Numbered from the stretch's first letter, positions 18,236 to 27,218 are shown. The stretch: DNA of 64,000 bases from Novipirellula caenicola (GCF_039545035.1 NZ_BAABRO010000023.1:1-64000); one strand, 5' to 3'. Notes: a model not told the origin generated them from the sequence alone. Numbers and translations: made by a program.

Positions 18236-18440
18236 TTTCTAGCCCTCCCCGTCCGCTTCCTGCGGCCGACCCTCCCGGAGGGAGGGTGAGTTTCATTTCA
18301 CCTCCCCTGTGGGGAGGTCAGAGTCGGCGGTAGCCGGCTCTGGGTGGGGGTCGCTGTGTTAGAAGTGGAACGTGCCAGTTTCAGGTCACTAGCCCTCCCC
18401 GGCCGCTTCCTGCGGCCGACCCTCCCGCAGGGAGGGTGAA
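18236..18440. repeat. multi-hairpin repeat array, block 3 (about 1.5 units)
   Basis: Carries CCCTCCCGGAGGGAGGG, CACCTCCCCTGTGGGGAGG and GAGTCGGCGGTAGCCGGCTC, then a partial second unit ending in CCCTCCCGCAGGGAGGG. It follows copy B directly. Confidence 0.9.
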
Positions 18441-18442
18441 TT

Positions 18443-18535
18443 CTCCTCACTCCTCACTCCTCACTCCTCACTCCTCACTCCTCACTCCTCACTCCTCACT
18501 CCTCAGCTCCCCCAGCTCCCCCAGCTCCCCCAGCT
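18443..18535. repeat. 7-bp CTCCTCA and 9-bp AGCTCCCCC minisatellites abutting a stop codon
   Basis: About nine CTCCTCA units are followed by three AGCTCCCCC units that end at the stop codon of the PIG-L deacetylase gene. Confidence 0.85.
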
Positions 18536-19275
18536 CACGCGATGATCCGCTGGACTTCGAAGGCTTCGGCGGCGGGGATCCCGACGCTCGAGCCGCGGTA
18601 GCGGGCTAGGTGTTCGGCCGTTTCGAGGCTGCGGGCGTGAGGAAACGGACGCATCTCTTCGTCGTAGGCGGCGAGAGCTTCCAATTTTTTGGCAAGCGTT
18701 GAACGGATGTCGACGAAATAGTTGGGGCGGAATGACTGGGATGTGCTTCCTTCCCATCCGGTGCTTGAAAGCACCTCGAAGGAGAGGATTCTTGCAGGTT
18801 TCCCTGACGCCGCAGGCTGTGGACGGAAACAGGTCATGACGGCTTGGTGCGTCAGCCGGTGATCCAGATTCAGGTCCGAGCCGTGATGCGTGTAAACCGT
18901 GTCGGGGACGCCCCAGTCACCACAGAATTTTTCGATCGTTTGCGTGATTTCAAGTAGCGGGACACTGTCCATCGCGTTGTCCGGAAAACTCATCGCTTGG
19001 AACCGCGATACGCCGAGGATCGACATCGCGGATTGCATCGCGGTGTTCCGCATCGCTGCTTCGGGTTCCCCGGCCGACAACCGCGAACTAACGCCGTCGG
19101 TCATGAACACGACTCCAACTTCGTCACCATTGGCTGCGTGACGTGCCATCGCTCCGCCGCAACCGAGTGCCTCGTCATCGGGATGGGCGGCGACGACCAG
19201 TACTTTTTGCGGGGAATGGGAACTCAACTTAAAGGCTCCGAATGAGTTGGCTGAGTCGTTCGGGTCCGCGACCAT
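18535..19275 (-). CDS. PIG-L family N-acetyl-sugar deacetylase
   Basis: The 246-residue protein has VVAAHPDDEALGCGG, the zinc-binding AHPDDE motif of the PIG-L/LmbE family, and THHGSDLNLDHR with the second His set. Such enzymes remove acetyl groups from N-acetylated sugars. The reading frame starts at 19275, overlapping PseG by 47 bases. An alternative TTG at 19227 lies one base after the PseG stop and would leave a shorter N-terminus. It is the last gene of the nonulosonic-acid operon, so it may deacetylate the Pse-type sugar or the glycan carrying it. Confidence 0.85.
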   Translation of the reverse strand: MVADPNDSANSFGAFKLSSHSPQKVLVVAAHPDDEALGCGGAMARHAANGDEVGVVFMTDGVSSRLSAGEPEAAMRNTAMQSAMSILGVSRFQAMSFPDNAMDSVPLLEITQTIEKFCGDWGVPDTVYTHHGSDLNLDHRLTHQAVMTCFRPQPAASGKPARILSFEVLSSTGWEGSTSQSFRPNYFVDIRSTLAKKLEALAAYDEEMRPFPHARSLETAEHLARYRGSSVGIPAAEAFEVQRIIA

Positions 19276-20212
19276 CGATGATCGATCGGCCTAATTCCGA
19301 GCGGCCATGGCGTAACGATTGACTGGAAAGGGCGTCGAGTTCTTGCAGGACCTGTTCCCGCCAATCGTCTTGTTGACAATCGATCTTGGACCCCAGCAGT
19401 CCGGTTTGCAGATAATGATCTTGGTTGGGAATCTGGTCATCGCCGACGCGGATGCCAACGAACGGAACTCCGAGAAAGGCAAGCTCGTGTAGCGTTTGTC
19501 CGCACGCGGAAACCGCGAGGTCGCAGCCCGCAAGAGTCGCTGCCATTTCCGCCGCATTCAACATGCCATGCACTTGCACGTTCCCACAATCGTGTGATGC
19601 TCGGATTTTGCCCGCGTAATCATCGTTGCCGGCGATCACGACCATCGAGGGCACTCGATCGATCAAGCAATCCAGTAGCTTTGGTAACACACCATGAACG
19701 TCCGAACCACCCAGTGTCACGACCACTCGCGTGATCGTTGATGCATGATTGATTTTTTGTGGAGTGTTGGTGATTTCAGGCCGCAGTAATACCCATGGGG
19801 CGCCACCGATCCGAGCGGCGTGGGCATGTCCCGACGGGCTCGATGATAGAATCGGATCAAACGCCGGATTGGGATTGACGATTGCTTGGACGGGGTAATC
19901 GAGTCGGTTGTAATCGTCGATCGCGACGACCTTGGCACCCCGTCGCTGCAGTGCTCGATAATCCGCCGCCGTCGCGAGGTACGAATCGACGACGGCAACG
20001 TCCATTCCATCGGCGACGTCGGGGTTGCGACGCCAATCGAGGATCTGCCACGATTGCGATTGCGGAAGATTGCCCGTGCCCTTGTGGTCCACTCGCAAGA
20101 CGACGTCGTCGCCACTTTGCGATAACTGGGACGCAAGTGCGGTCATCCGAGTCAGGTGGCCAAAGCCAATCCCGTCACCGGATTCGGTCAGGATGCAAAT
20201 TCGCGAATTCAT
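19229..20212 (-). CDS. pseG: PseG-type UDP-sugar hydrolase
   Basis: The 327-residue GT-B-like protein has GIGFGHLTRM, in which His19 matches the catalytic His of PseG, and the C-terminal block SACGQTLHELAFLGVPFVGI. PseG cleaves UDP from UDP-2,4-diacetamido-trideoxy-altropyranose, giving the free sugar used by PseI. The ATG at 20212 is preferred over a TTG at 20236. It is separated from the upstream operon genes by four hairpin repeats. Substrate stereochemistry cannot be proved from sequence, but the other Pse genes upstream support it. Confidence 0.85.
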   Translation of the reverse strand: MNSRICILTESGDGIGFGHLTRMTALASQLSQSGDDVVLRVDHKGTGNLPQSQSWQILDWRRNPDVADGMDVAVVDSYLATAADYRALQRRGAKVVAIDDYNRLDYPVQAIVNPNPAFDPILSSSPSGHAHAARIGGAPWVLLRPEITNTPQKINHASTITRVVVTLGGSDVHGVLPKLLDCLIDRVPSMVVIAGNDDYAGKIRASHDCGNVQVHGMLNAAEMAATLAGCDLAVSACGQTLHELAFLGVPFVGIRVGDDQIPNQDHYLQTGLLGSKIDCQQDDWREQVLQELDALSSQSLRHGRSELGRSIIDGRGPERLSQLIRSL

Positions 20213-20291
20213 TCGTGGGCGTTCGTGGCCGTACAATGGCTTGGGAATGGCGAATTGACGCCGGTGGGTTCGGTTTAAAGGATGGGCGGTG

Positions 20292-20441
20292 GGATCTTTA
20301 GCAAGATCCAGTACGGGGATGGTTGGGGTGTGGAGGGATCTTTAGCAAAATCCGTTGCAGGGATGGTTGGGGTGTGGAGGGATCTTTAGCAAGATCCGTT
20401 GCAGGGATGGTTGGGGTATGGAGGGATCTTTAGCAAGATCC
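20292..20441. repeat. 44-bp tandem repeat with palindromic hairpin, four units
   Basis: GGATCTTTAGCAAGATCC starts at 20292, 20336, 20380 and 20424, exactly 44 bases apart; the second copy has one mismatch. Each folds as a 7-bp stem with a 4-base loop. The spacer reads GGGATGGTTGGGGTGTGGAG. On the minus strand the stop codon of the aldolase gene lies in the loop of the last copy. It fills most of the gap between the aldolase and pseG. Confidence 0.9.
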
Positions 20442-21467
20442 ACTACGGGTTGTTTGGGGGGCGTCGGTGGCCAAGGCCGATGCGGTTGCGTTGATCAAGT
20501 CGTCGCTTGGATTGATGCAGTCGATGGCGGAAACGTCCAGAACCAATCGGTTCAGGTCCACGCTGTACTGCGAGGCGGCTCGTCGCAGTCGCGGCAGGTG
20601 CGAAGTGTGAAAGCGTGCCATCCCGATCACGATGTCCAGTGGCGGCAGTCCTTGGGCTTGGACATTCAGCGGACGGATGATTCGTTCGCCAAATTCAAAC
20701 AGTTTGAACGGGTCGATTCCGGAATCGTAACCCGAGCTGTCCATCAAGTGCGCCAGCACTTCGGTTTGCGCATTGCCGGCACTTCGTCCCATCCCGCGAA
20801 CGGTCGCGTCGACAATTTTTGCTCCGGCGTCCAATGCCACCAAGCAATTTGCATTGGCGAGATCCAAGTTGTTGTGTCCGTGGAATCCAACAATGGCGTC
20901 CGACGCGTCGACGGCACGTTTGACATAATCGGTGACGTCACGGGGCAGCATACAGCCAGCGGAGTCAACAATGAACACACAGTCGGCGCCGATTGCAGCA
21001 AGCTCGCGGCTAACCTCGGCGACTCGCGACGAGGATGACGCGTAGGTTTTCATGAAGTTGGCACAAACAAACATGCCGTGCTCTTTCGCCCGTTGGATAA
21101 ACGGGAGCATCGTTTTGTATTTTTCGACTTCGGATCCGATGCGGACAAAGTCCATATCGTACGACTTCGCTCGATCGAGATCGTCAAGCGTGCCGATGCC
21201 GGGGATAAAAAACGTGCCCCATTTGGCCTGGGTCAACGTTTCGGCTGCCGCTTCGAGGTAGACTTCGTCGGCTTCAAAAGCGACGCCATATCGCGGTGAT
21301 GATGCCCCGAGCCCCAAGCCGTGGCCGATCTCGATCATCTTCAGACCGGATTGCTCCAGCGCCTGACACAGCCGGATCGTGTCGCGTTTGGTGAATTGGA
21401 AATTGACCGCGTAGCTGCCGTCACGCAGCGTGCAGTCTAACAGAAGTGGGAAGTCAGTTGGTTTCAT
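20430..21467 (-). CDS. DRE-TIM aldolase, 4-hydroxy-2-oxovalerate aldolase-like
   Basis: The 345-residue protein begins with LLLDCTLRDGSYAVNF; DCTLRDG is the metal and substrate motif of the DRE-TIM metallolyases. GFHGHNNLDLANANCLVALD and VRGMGRSAGNAQTEVL match the aldolase branch (DmpG/MhpE-like) better than isopropylmalate synthase. The family joins or splits pyruvate and an aldehyde. The ATG at 21467 makes an ATGA overlap with the gene before it. The last codons and stop lie in the 44-bp repeat. Its role inside a nonulosonic-acid operon is not described to my knowledge. Confidence 0.75.
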   Translation of the reverse strand: MKPTDFPLLLDCTLRDGSYAVNFQFTKRDTIRLCQALEQSGLKMIEIGHGLGLGASSPRYGVAFEADEVYLEAAAETLTQAKWGTFFIPGIGTLDDLDRAKSYDMDFVRIGSEVEKYKTMLPFIQRAKEHGMFVCANFMKTYASSSSRVAEVSRELAAIGADCVFIVDSAGCMLPRDVTDYVKRAVDASDAIVGFHGHNNLDLANANCLVALDAGAKIVDATVRGMGRSAGNAQTEVLAHLMDSSGYDSGIDPFKLFEFGERIIRPLNVQAQGLPPLDIVIGMARFHTSHLPRLRRAASQYSVDLNRLVLDVSAIDCINPSDDLINATASALATDAPQTTRSGSC

Positions 21468-22267
21468 TGGTATTCGCTCAGCAGTCGCCTGCATGATCTC
21501 CCCATGATATTGTCGCTGTCGGTTTGGTTGAAATCGTGCCGACGTAGAAATTGTTGATGGTCTTCGATCGATTGGTCGAGTGGGATGAACGGAGCGTCCG
21601 AGCCAAACAGAATTCGCTCGCTGCCCAGTTTGCGAATCACAAATGCCAAGTCAGTCTCGATGCTGCTGCCCAACCAATAGCTAAGCGAGAACGATGTTTC
21701 CAAGTAGGCATTGTCCCACATTTCGGCGATCAACATCGCGTCCAACACCTTTGCTCCGCCTGCATGATACATCACGACAGGACATTTCACGGCATTGAGC
21801 ACTTCGACGGTCAAACGCAGATTGTCATAGCGATAGATTTGGCGACTGCCATAGGCGGTGCATAACCCGACAAACATGCCAAGTTCCTCAGCGAGTTGGC
21901 TGAGTTCGACGACCAACGGAAATCGGTCATCCGAAATGTGTTGCAGGTAGCTGTGGAAGGTGATGCCGCGAATCCCTGCGTCCTTGGCCTCGCGTAGTTG
22001 TTGGTGGGGATCGGCGGCGTTTAGGTCCGGTTGCAAGGTGAACCAAGCACGATTGGATTGCCGCAGTTTTGACGCCGTGCTTTGAAAACCCGCGTTTGCG
22101 ATGACGGCAGGATCCATCAGGCAAATTCCAGAACTTGCCACCGCGGCGCGGTCGGATTCGCTGAGGAATTGATCGCACCACGCTGACCAGTCGACATCGC
22201 TGAGATCAAACAGCGAAGCTTCGTCGGGCCGCAGGACCGGGTGGCGAAAGGCATCAAACATCGGCAT
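21464..22267 (-). CDS. amidohydrolase-2/TIM-barrel metallohydrolase-like protein
   Basis: The 267-residue protein resembles the amidohydrolase_2 (ACMSD-like) family at its end: RILFGSDAPFIPLDQSIEDH holds the conserved Asp, and PVVMYHAGGAKVLD and GITFHSYLQ supply His residues. The N-terminal metal pair, normally HxH, is replaced by FDAFRH, so one metal ligand is missing. Two ATGs (22267, 22261) are possible, and both overlap the methyltransferase end. It could be a hydrolase or decarboxylase acting on the aldolase product, or may have lost activity. Confidence 0.7.
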   Translation of the reverse strand: MPMFDAFRHPVLRPDEASLFDLSDVDWSAWCDQFLSESDRAAVASSGICLMDPAVIANAGFQSTASKLRQSNRAWFTLQPDLNAADPHQQLREAKDAGIRGITFHSYLQHISDDRFPLVVELSQLAEELGMFVGLCTAYGSRQIYRYDNLRLTVEVLNAVKCPVVMYHAGGAKVLDAMLIAEMWDNAYLETSFSLSYWLGSSIETDLAFVIRKLGSERILFGSDAPFIPLDQSIEDHQQFLRRHDFNQTDSDNIMGRSCRRLLSEYQ

Positions 22268-22913
22268 GTTTTCGCAGACAGAGCATCATTTCGCGTTGCG
22301 GGATCGACGGGTAATCGTGGCGGAGGGTGACGTGAGGCGTCAACGAAAACGCGAACTCGAGGATCTCGGACGGATTGTAGTAGTAGACGAAATCTTCCTC
22401 GGGATAGTCCTCGTCGCGTACCGTCGTCAGCATGTCAAAGACCAATGCGTTGTCGACGCGATCGAATGCCGCGGCGATCATCGACTTGGCAAATTCGAGG
22501 TTGTTGATTTCGGCAAAACGAAAATTCAAAACGCCGAACATTACGGCAAAGTCGGCTCGCACGTCGGGCAGTTCGTCCACCAACAGGTTGCCGCAGCGAA
22601 ATGTATCGTCCGGAAACTTGGTTCGGCACTGTTGAAGCAAATCGGGGTTGATGTCAACACCGATGTAGCGGCCGCAGTGGTTGCCTGAGTCGTTGAGGTA
22701 ACTGCGGAAATCGGCTAAGCCACAGCCAACGTCCAACACCGCTGCGTCAGAAACGTCGATTTCACGGCACGCCAATGCAAACCGCACGCGTTGATTGGCT
22801 TGGGTGTCCCAGCCCAACGTTCGCGGGTCGTCACCGAAATTGCGTAGTCGACCGCTGTAACGCTCGTTCAGCGACTTGTCGATTTCGCGAAGTTGTTCGT
22901 GAAAACTAGGCAT
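22254..22913 (-). CDS. SAM-dependent methyltransferase
   Basis: The 219-residue protein has AVLDVGCGLADFRSYL and YIGVDINPDLLQQC, the class I SAM-binding blocks. A DFAVMFGVLNFR segment follows in the expected place. The ATG at 22913 overlaps the ATP-grasp end by 8 bases, so it is co-translated with it. N- or O-methylation of the group attached by the ATP-grasp ligase is a reasonable guess from the context. The substrate is unknown. Confidence 0.85.
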   Translation of the reverse strand: MPSFHEQLREIDKSLNERYSGRLRNFGDDPRTLGWDTQANQRVRFALACREIDVSDAAVLDVGCGLADFRSYLNDSGNHCGRYIGVDINPDLLQQCRTKFPDDTFRCGNLLVDELPDVRADFAVMFGVLNFRFAEINNLEFAKSMIAAAFDRVDNALVFDMLTTVRDEDYPEEDFVYYYNPSEILEFAFSLTPHVTLRHDYPSIPQREMMLCLRKHADV

Positions 22914-24108
22914 ATTCGATCTTTAATTTCGAGATGCATTCGGCGTGAATCGCGTCGACGGTCTCGATGTCATCGCCCACAAAGATGCCGAATCCGTGGC
23001 GTCCCGCTCCCGATTCGGGAGGCCCGATTTCATCGCCCGCTTTGATCAACAGTTGCAAGTGTTTGACGCCGTCGACCGCGGCGGCGTCTTCGATTCCATT
23101 GATTGCCGTCACCGTGCCGGAATCGAAGATGAAGAAGACTAGTTTAGCAGCTTTTGATTTCTTCCACGGCGACACTTCGAATGGTTCGCCCAAGGCTTCC
23201 TGCACGAGCAATTGGTTCAGATCGACGCCGGTGATTTCAGGCAGGATCAATCCTGAGGTCAGCACGCCGCCACCGCGATTGGCGGTTTCCAATAGAAAAC
23301 AGCGGCCCGCCGAATCCAAAATGTACTCACTGTGCGTCAGTCCCCGGGTCAATCCCAGGGCGGCAATCACGCGAGTGTTGGTATCGAGTACGTGGGATAA
23401 TTGTTCCTCGCTGATGTCGGCTGGATACATCACCTCGGTGATGATCGGTTTGCTGCCGGAGGTAATCTTTTTCGACGCGACGCCCAGATTGTAATGTTGG
23501 CTATCGCCGTCAAAACAGCCATCGACCGTTAGATGGATGCCTTCGATGAATGCTTCGACCAAGACTTCGCGTGAATGCGAATTCATCAATGCGTGTAAGA
23601 AGGCGTCTTCGACTTCGCTTGGTCCGTCGACGCGGCGGACACCAAAGCTGCCGCGATTGTCGACCGGTTTGACGATCACGGGATAGTCGATCAGATCGAT
23701 GGCGGTTTGCACGTCCTGTAAGGTGCGGCAAGCTTGAAACCGCGGCTGGACGACATGATTTTCGTGACAGCGTGCACGCATCCAGTGTTTGTTGGTGGTG
23801 ACTTGGGCACCGGCCAAATCCGCACTGGGAAGCGACAACATTTCACGGACAAAGTTGGCTGCGTAATTCGAGTAGTCACATTCGTCGGCGGTGACACCTT
23901 GAATCCCGCTGGCGGTCGCCAAGTTCAGGATGGCAGTCAAATCGCGAGGATCGACCACGACACTTTGTGTTGCCAGATCAAAGCCGCTGGCATCAGGCGT
24001 TAAGTTGGTTGCCAGGATCTCGCATCCGGTACTTTTCGCGGTGCGAAGCAACGGGACTTGCTCCCACGAAGCACCGATGACCATCAATTTCTTGTTCGAT
24101 TTATGCAT
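22906..24108 (-). CDS. ATP-grasp carboxylate ligase
   Basis: The 400-residue protein has an N-terminal preATP-grasp domain (LMVIGASWEQVPLLRTAK). The ATP-grasp core carries YPVIVKPVDNRGSFGVRRVD and, near residue 270, FLLETANRGGG. The family joins a carboxylate to an amine or thiol with ATP through an acyl-phosphate. In the Pse operon a likely role is attaching a carboxylic or amino acid to an amino group of the sugar. It lies 115 bases after the oxygenase-like gene and overlaps the methyltransferase. The substrate is inference. Confidence 0.85.
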   Translation of the reverse strand: MHKSNKKLMVIGASWEQVPLLRTAKSTGCEILATNLTPDASGFDLATQSVVVDPRDLTAILNLATASGIQGVTADECDYSNYAANFVREMLSLPSADLAGAQVTTNKHWMRARCHENHVVQPRFQACRTLQDVQTAIDLIDYPVIVKPVDNRGSFGVRRVDGPSEVEDAFLHALMNSHSREVLVEAFIEGIHLTVDGCFDGDSQHYNLGVASKKITSGSKPIITEVMYPADISEEQLSHVLDTNTRVIAALGLTRGLTHSEYILDSAGRCFLLETANRGGGVLTSGLILPEITGVDLNQLLVQEALGEPFEVSPWKKSKAAKLVFFIFDSGTVTAINGIEDAAAVDGVKHLQLLIKAGDEIGPPESGAGRHGFGIFVGDDIETVDAIHAECISKLKIEYA

Positions 24109-24139
24109 TGCTTTGTTTTAAAGAGGCTTTGGCGTGTTA

Positions 24140-24151
24140 CCGAATTTTCGG
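24140..24151. terminator. short palindrome with a T-run on the plus side
   Basis: CCGAATTTTCGG followed on the plus strand by AGTTTTTTG. It sits in the 115-base gap between two minus-strand genes, so it is oriented against the operon and may only be a processing hairpin. Confidence 0.25.
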
Positions 24152-24223
24152 AGTTTTTTGCCTTTGGGGCGGGCGAGGATTGCAGCGACACGGCTTGGGC
24201 GATCCATTGCGTGTCCTGATTTT

Positions 24224-25003
24224 TTATTGTTCTAGATCTCGCAAGCCTTCCACCTTTTGTCCTAGGACGGTCTTCACTTCAATCAGTGCAGGAAAGAGGA
24301 TCCAGCGACCGCTGCCGGAGTCCCAGTCAAGTGTCTTTTGAGGATCGATAGCGTCGACACCGTGCACACAATTCGGATTCATTAGATAGACATCGCCCAC
24401 GTCCAGGTGTTGATCGATATCAAGCTTGTTCCCATCCATTTCCACATAGAAGCCGCCTTGTTCAAAATCGCTGCCCTTTTTCGACATTGAGGCGATGATG
24501 ACTGCAAACTGTTTGTTGGGTGGATCTTGGTGTTTGTTTAACTTTCCGCCGCCACTCGGGTAGTGCGTCACGTTGCCATAGGTCATGAATCCGTCGGGTT
24601 CCATTCCGGCGATCGTATAGGTGGCGGGAAGTCCAGCGATCTCGTTACGCAACACAGACATGGCTTTCATCATGTCGCTTTCGCCTGCCAAATCGTCGTT
24701 CCAGTAAAACGAAGCAAAAAACTGCTTCACTCTCTTTACGGCACTCTTGGCAGGGTTGTCGTCACGTCGCCAGAAATTGGTCACTCCGGCTTCGATCATT
24801 GGATTCGTCGGTGGGTTCTCGGCGATGTAAGAGACCGTGTTTTCGCGAACCCTTTGTAGGTCTTCTTTTGCGAAGACACCTTTTAATACGACGACGAGTT
24901 CATTGGAAATCTGCTGACGAATATCGCTGATGTCTCTGGGCGTGTAACCATTGATCCGGACGTTTTGTTTGTCGTACTTGAAATTTTCGAAAACTTTGAT
25001 CAT
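24224..25003 (-). CDS. 2-oxoglutarate/Fe(II)-oxygenase-like protein
   Basis: The 259-residue protein has HYPSGGGKLNKHQDPP, where His-Gln-Asp matches the HxD iron ligands. CVHGVDAI follows with a distal His, and GRWILFPAL supplies an Arg at the right distance for 2-oxoglutarate. The length also fits. No closer subfamily was recognised. Such enzymes hydroxylate or otherwise oxidise small molecules. It sits between the HTTM gene and the ATP-grasp ligase, so it may hydroxylate the sugar or its acyl group. The assignment rests on motif spacing. Confidence 0.6.
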   Translation of the reverse strand: MIKVFENFKYDKQNVRINGYTPRDISDIRQQISNELVVVLKGVFAKEDLQRVRENTVSYIAENPPTNPMIEAGVTNFWRRDDNPAKSAVKRVKQFFASFYWNDDLAGESDMMKAMSVLRNEIAGLPATYTIAGMEPDGFMTYGNVTHYPSGGGKLNKHQDPPNKQFAVIIASMSKKGSDFEQGGFYVEMDGNKLDIDQHLDVGDVYLMNPNCVHGVDAIDPQKTLDWDSGSGRWILFPALIEVKTVLGQKVEGLRDLEQ

Positions 25004-25036
25004 GCGAATTTTCAGCTCTTACGTTTTTTTATTCGT

Positions 25037-26118
25037 TCAGATAGGGAAGGTCGTTGGGGCAGACGGATCACGTCCTTGATGCTCGTGCGGGGCCGGTTGG
25101 ACGCCTAGTCGGTATTCATCCGCAGCGGGGTCGTACAGCAGCAGATCGGTCCAACCATCGCTAGGCGATTCAAGTTGGCCCTGCCATTCTTTGCTGGTCG
25201 TCAATGGCTGCGTTAATAGGATCACGCGTTTGATCGAGGCAAGCTCTAAATTCGATTCATTGATCGAGTGATGCAACATCGACTCGACCAACGTGGTTCC
25301 GATGTTTTCGAGTCGCCAGGCATGCAGGCGTCCAAACGAAGCCCAGCGGGCAACGTCGCCAATCGCGTGCATTGCGTCTTGATAACAGTTCAGCTCCAGC
25401 ATTCCGTTCCACAATTCAGTTTGTCTAAGCCGACGTACAGGAAAATGAATCCGAAATGGAAGCCAACAAAGAAGACTGGCAGCCCGCTATTGAGGACCGA
25501 GTCGCGGCATGGACGTGTGTTGGGTTGACCAAGGCAATAGCGAAAATCGCACGGTGCAAACGCGGCTAGCCAAGCGTTCAGGATGTAGGTGCTTTCGAAA
25601 ATGCCAAACGTAAAGAAGTTGCGAAGCAGCAAAGCCGCGACGACTAAATTGGCGAATCGCAGCGCCCGGCCACCCCACCCCAAGGTGATCGCAATACCGA
25701 GGGCGGCCCACAGATAGATGGTTAACTTGAACCCTTCGCGTATCACAGGATGATCAAGCCCGTAAAACAGGATAGAGAAGTTTTGCAGCGTCCTTACCGC
25801 GGTGATCAGCGTCAACAATCCGAATGCAATTCGAAAGATTCCCAGCACTTTCAAGTTAGGCGTTTGAATGCGAAGTCGCTGTGCAGCGTTGCGGAGTAAT
25901 TTTGCCGATTTGGATTTGCCATAAGACAGACGGGCGATGATCAACGCCAGTGCGATGGCGAAGACGGTTCTTCCCGCATAACGGAATGACGATGCGTCAT
26001 CCAGATCGTGAATCGTGACCACGAAAATGATCGACAACAATACCAGCAGGGCATATTGCCAACGCTGGAGTGCCCGAAATGATTTCCACCAATCCGTCAT
26101 GGAAAACTTCTCTGTCAT
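25037..26118 (-). pseudogene. HTTM-domain membrane protein, frameshifted
   Basis: The first frame (26118 to 25390) has about six membrane stretches with the HTTM pattern: RIAFGLLTL, then LGWGGRALRFANL, then GFIFLYVGLDKLN, after which it ends at a TGA. A second frame (25414 to 25037) continues with ELWNGMLELNCYQDA, exactly what the HTTM consensus (G-KL--ELW--G-AL) expects next. A one-base indel near 25400-25420 splits an otherwise normal gene of about 360 codons. HTTM proteins resemble vitamin K-dependent carboxylases. It overlaps the aminotransferase by ATGA. Sequencing error is possible. Confidence 0.75.
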
Positions 26119-27218
26119 TGGATTAGAAAAGGTGTCAATTGGTTCAGCCCGGTTTGAAGGGTGGCTTCAGAAACACTGAATGACATGCGAATGAATCCTG
26201 AAAAGTTCTCGCCATACGCCTCACCTGGAACCACCGCGATTCCCGCTTCGTCGAGAAGCTTTTCCGCTAGCGCTGTCCCGTCGCGTTCGCCGAACAGCGA
26301 CGCGGGAACAAAGAAATAGAGTGCTCCGTCGGGAGCATAGGGAGCCAAGCGAGGAAACCTTTGGCAAATCGCTTGTCGGTTCGCTTCGTACTGCTTCACA
26401 GTCGCCCTAAGCTCGGCGAAATCGGGACGAACCATGTCCAGGACGCCATATTGTACCGGGGTGCTGACGCAGGTGGCGATGTGTTGTTGGGCTTCGAAAC
26501 AGGCGTCCACCAAGTCGCGATGATGGGATGCGATCCAGCCAATTCGCAATCCGGTCAGAGCGTGCGATTTCGATAATCCGTTACAGACAATGGTGCGTTT
26601 ATAATCAAATTCAGAAAGCGAATGCCACTTTTGCGAGTAGTCATAGACGCTGTAGATTTCGTCGGAGATCAACCAGGCCTCTTTCGCCGCACAGATACTG
26701 ATCAGCTGTTCGGTCTCGGACGCTTCGAAGACTTTGCCGTCGGGATTGTTGGGGGTGCAAACAATCAACACGTCGAATGTTTCGCGGCGAAGCCGGTCGA
26801 CCCATCCGGGCTGCGTTTGGTCGTTCGAAACGACCGGAACGTTGAGAAGATTGGCGGTCGCTTTGTATCCCAACCAAGCGGGTTCCAATACGCAAACTCG
26901 TTTGGGGGCAAGCGATTGCAGCACATAGTAGATGCCCTGTTTAACACCGGGAACCACTAAGATTTGATCGTCTTGGTATTTTGCGTGGTAGTAGTGTTCG
27001 CAGATGGCTCGCCGAAGTTCCAGCAATCCGCGGGCTGAACTGTAGTGCGTTTGTCCGGACTGCATCGCTCGCGTGATTCCATCAACGATCTGCGGAGCGG
27101 GCGAGACATGGGTGTCGCCCATCGCGAACGAAATAACCTCGCGTCCACGCTCACGCATTTGACGCACGCGTTCGGCCATCGCCATCGAGGCACTCGGTTT
27201 ACGCTGCGCGGCTAGCAT
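26115..27218 (-). CDS. class I/II PLP aminotransferase
   Basis: The 367-residue protein is an aspartate-aminotransferase-fold enzyme. Blocks seen are VVPGVKQGIYYVLQ, VCTPNNPDGKV, LISDEIYSVYDY, and NGLSKSHALTGLRIGW, where the Lys binds PLP. It would exchange an amino and a keto group. PseC already supplies the Pse aminotransfer, so this enzyme must serve another step, perhaps making an amino acid from the aldolase product. The ATG at 27218 overlaps the PseI stop by 7 bases. Confidence 0.88.
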   Translation of the reverse strand: MLAAQRKPSASMAMAERVRQMRERGREVISFAMGDTHVSPAPQIVDGITRAMQSGQTHYSSARGLLELRRAICEHYYHAKYQDDQILVVPGVKQGIYYVLQSLAPKRVCVLEPAWLGYKATANLLNVPVVSNDQTQPGWVDRLRRETFDVLIVCTPNNPDGKVFEASETEQLISICAAKEAWLISDEIYSVYDYSQKWHSLSEFDYKRTIVCNGLSKSHALTGLRIGWIASHHRDLVDACFEAQQHIATCVSTPVQYGVLDMVRPDFAELRATVKQYEANRQAICQRFPRLAPYAPDGALYFFVPASLFGERDGTALAEKLLDEAGIAVVPGEAYGENFSGFIRMSFSVSEATLQTGLNQLTPFLIQ

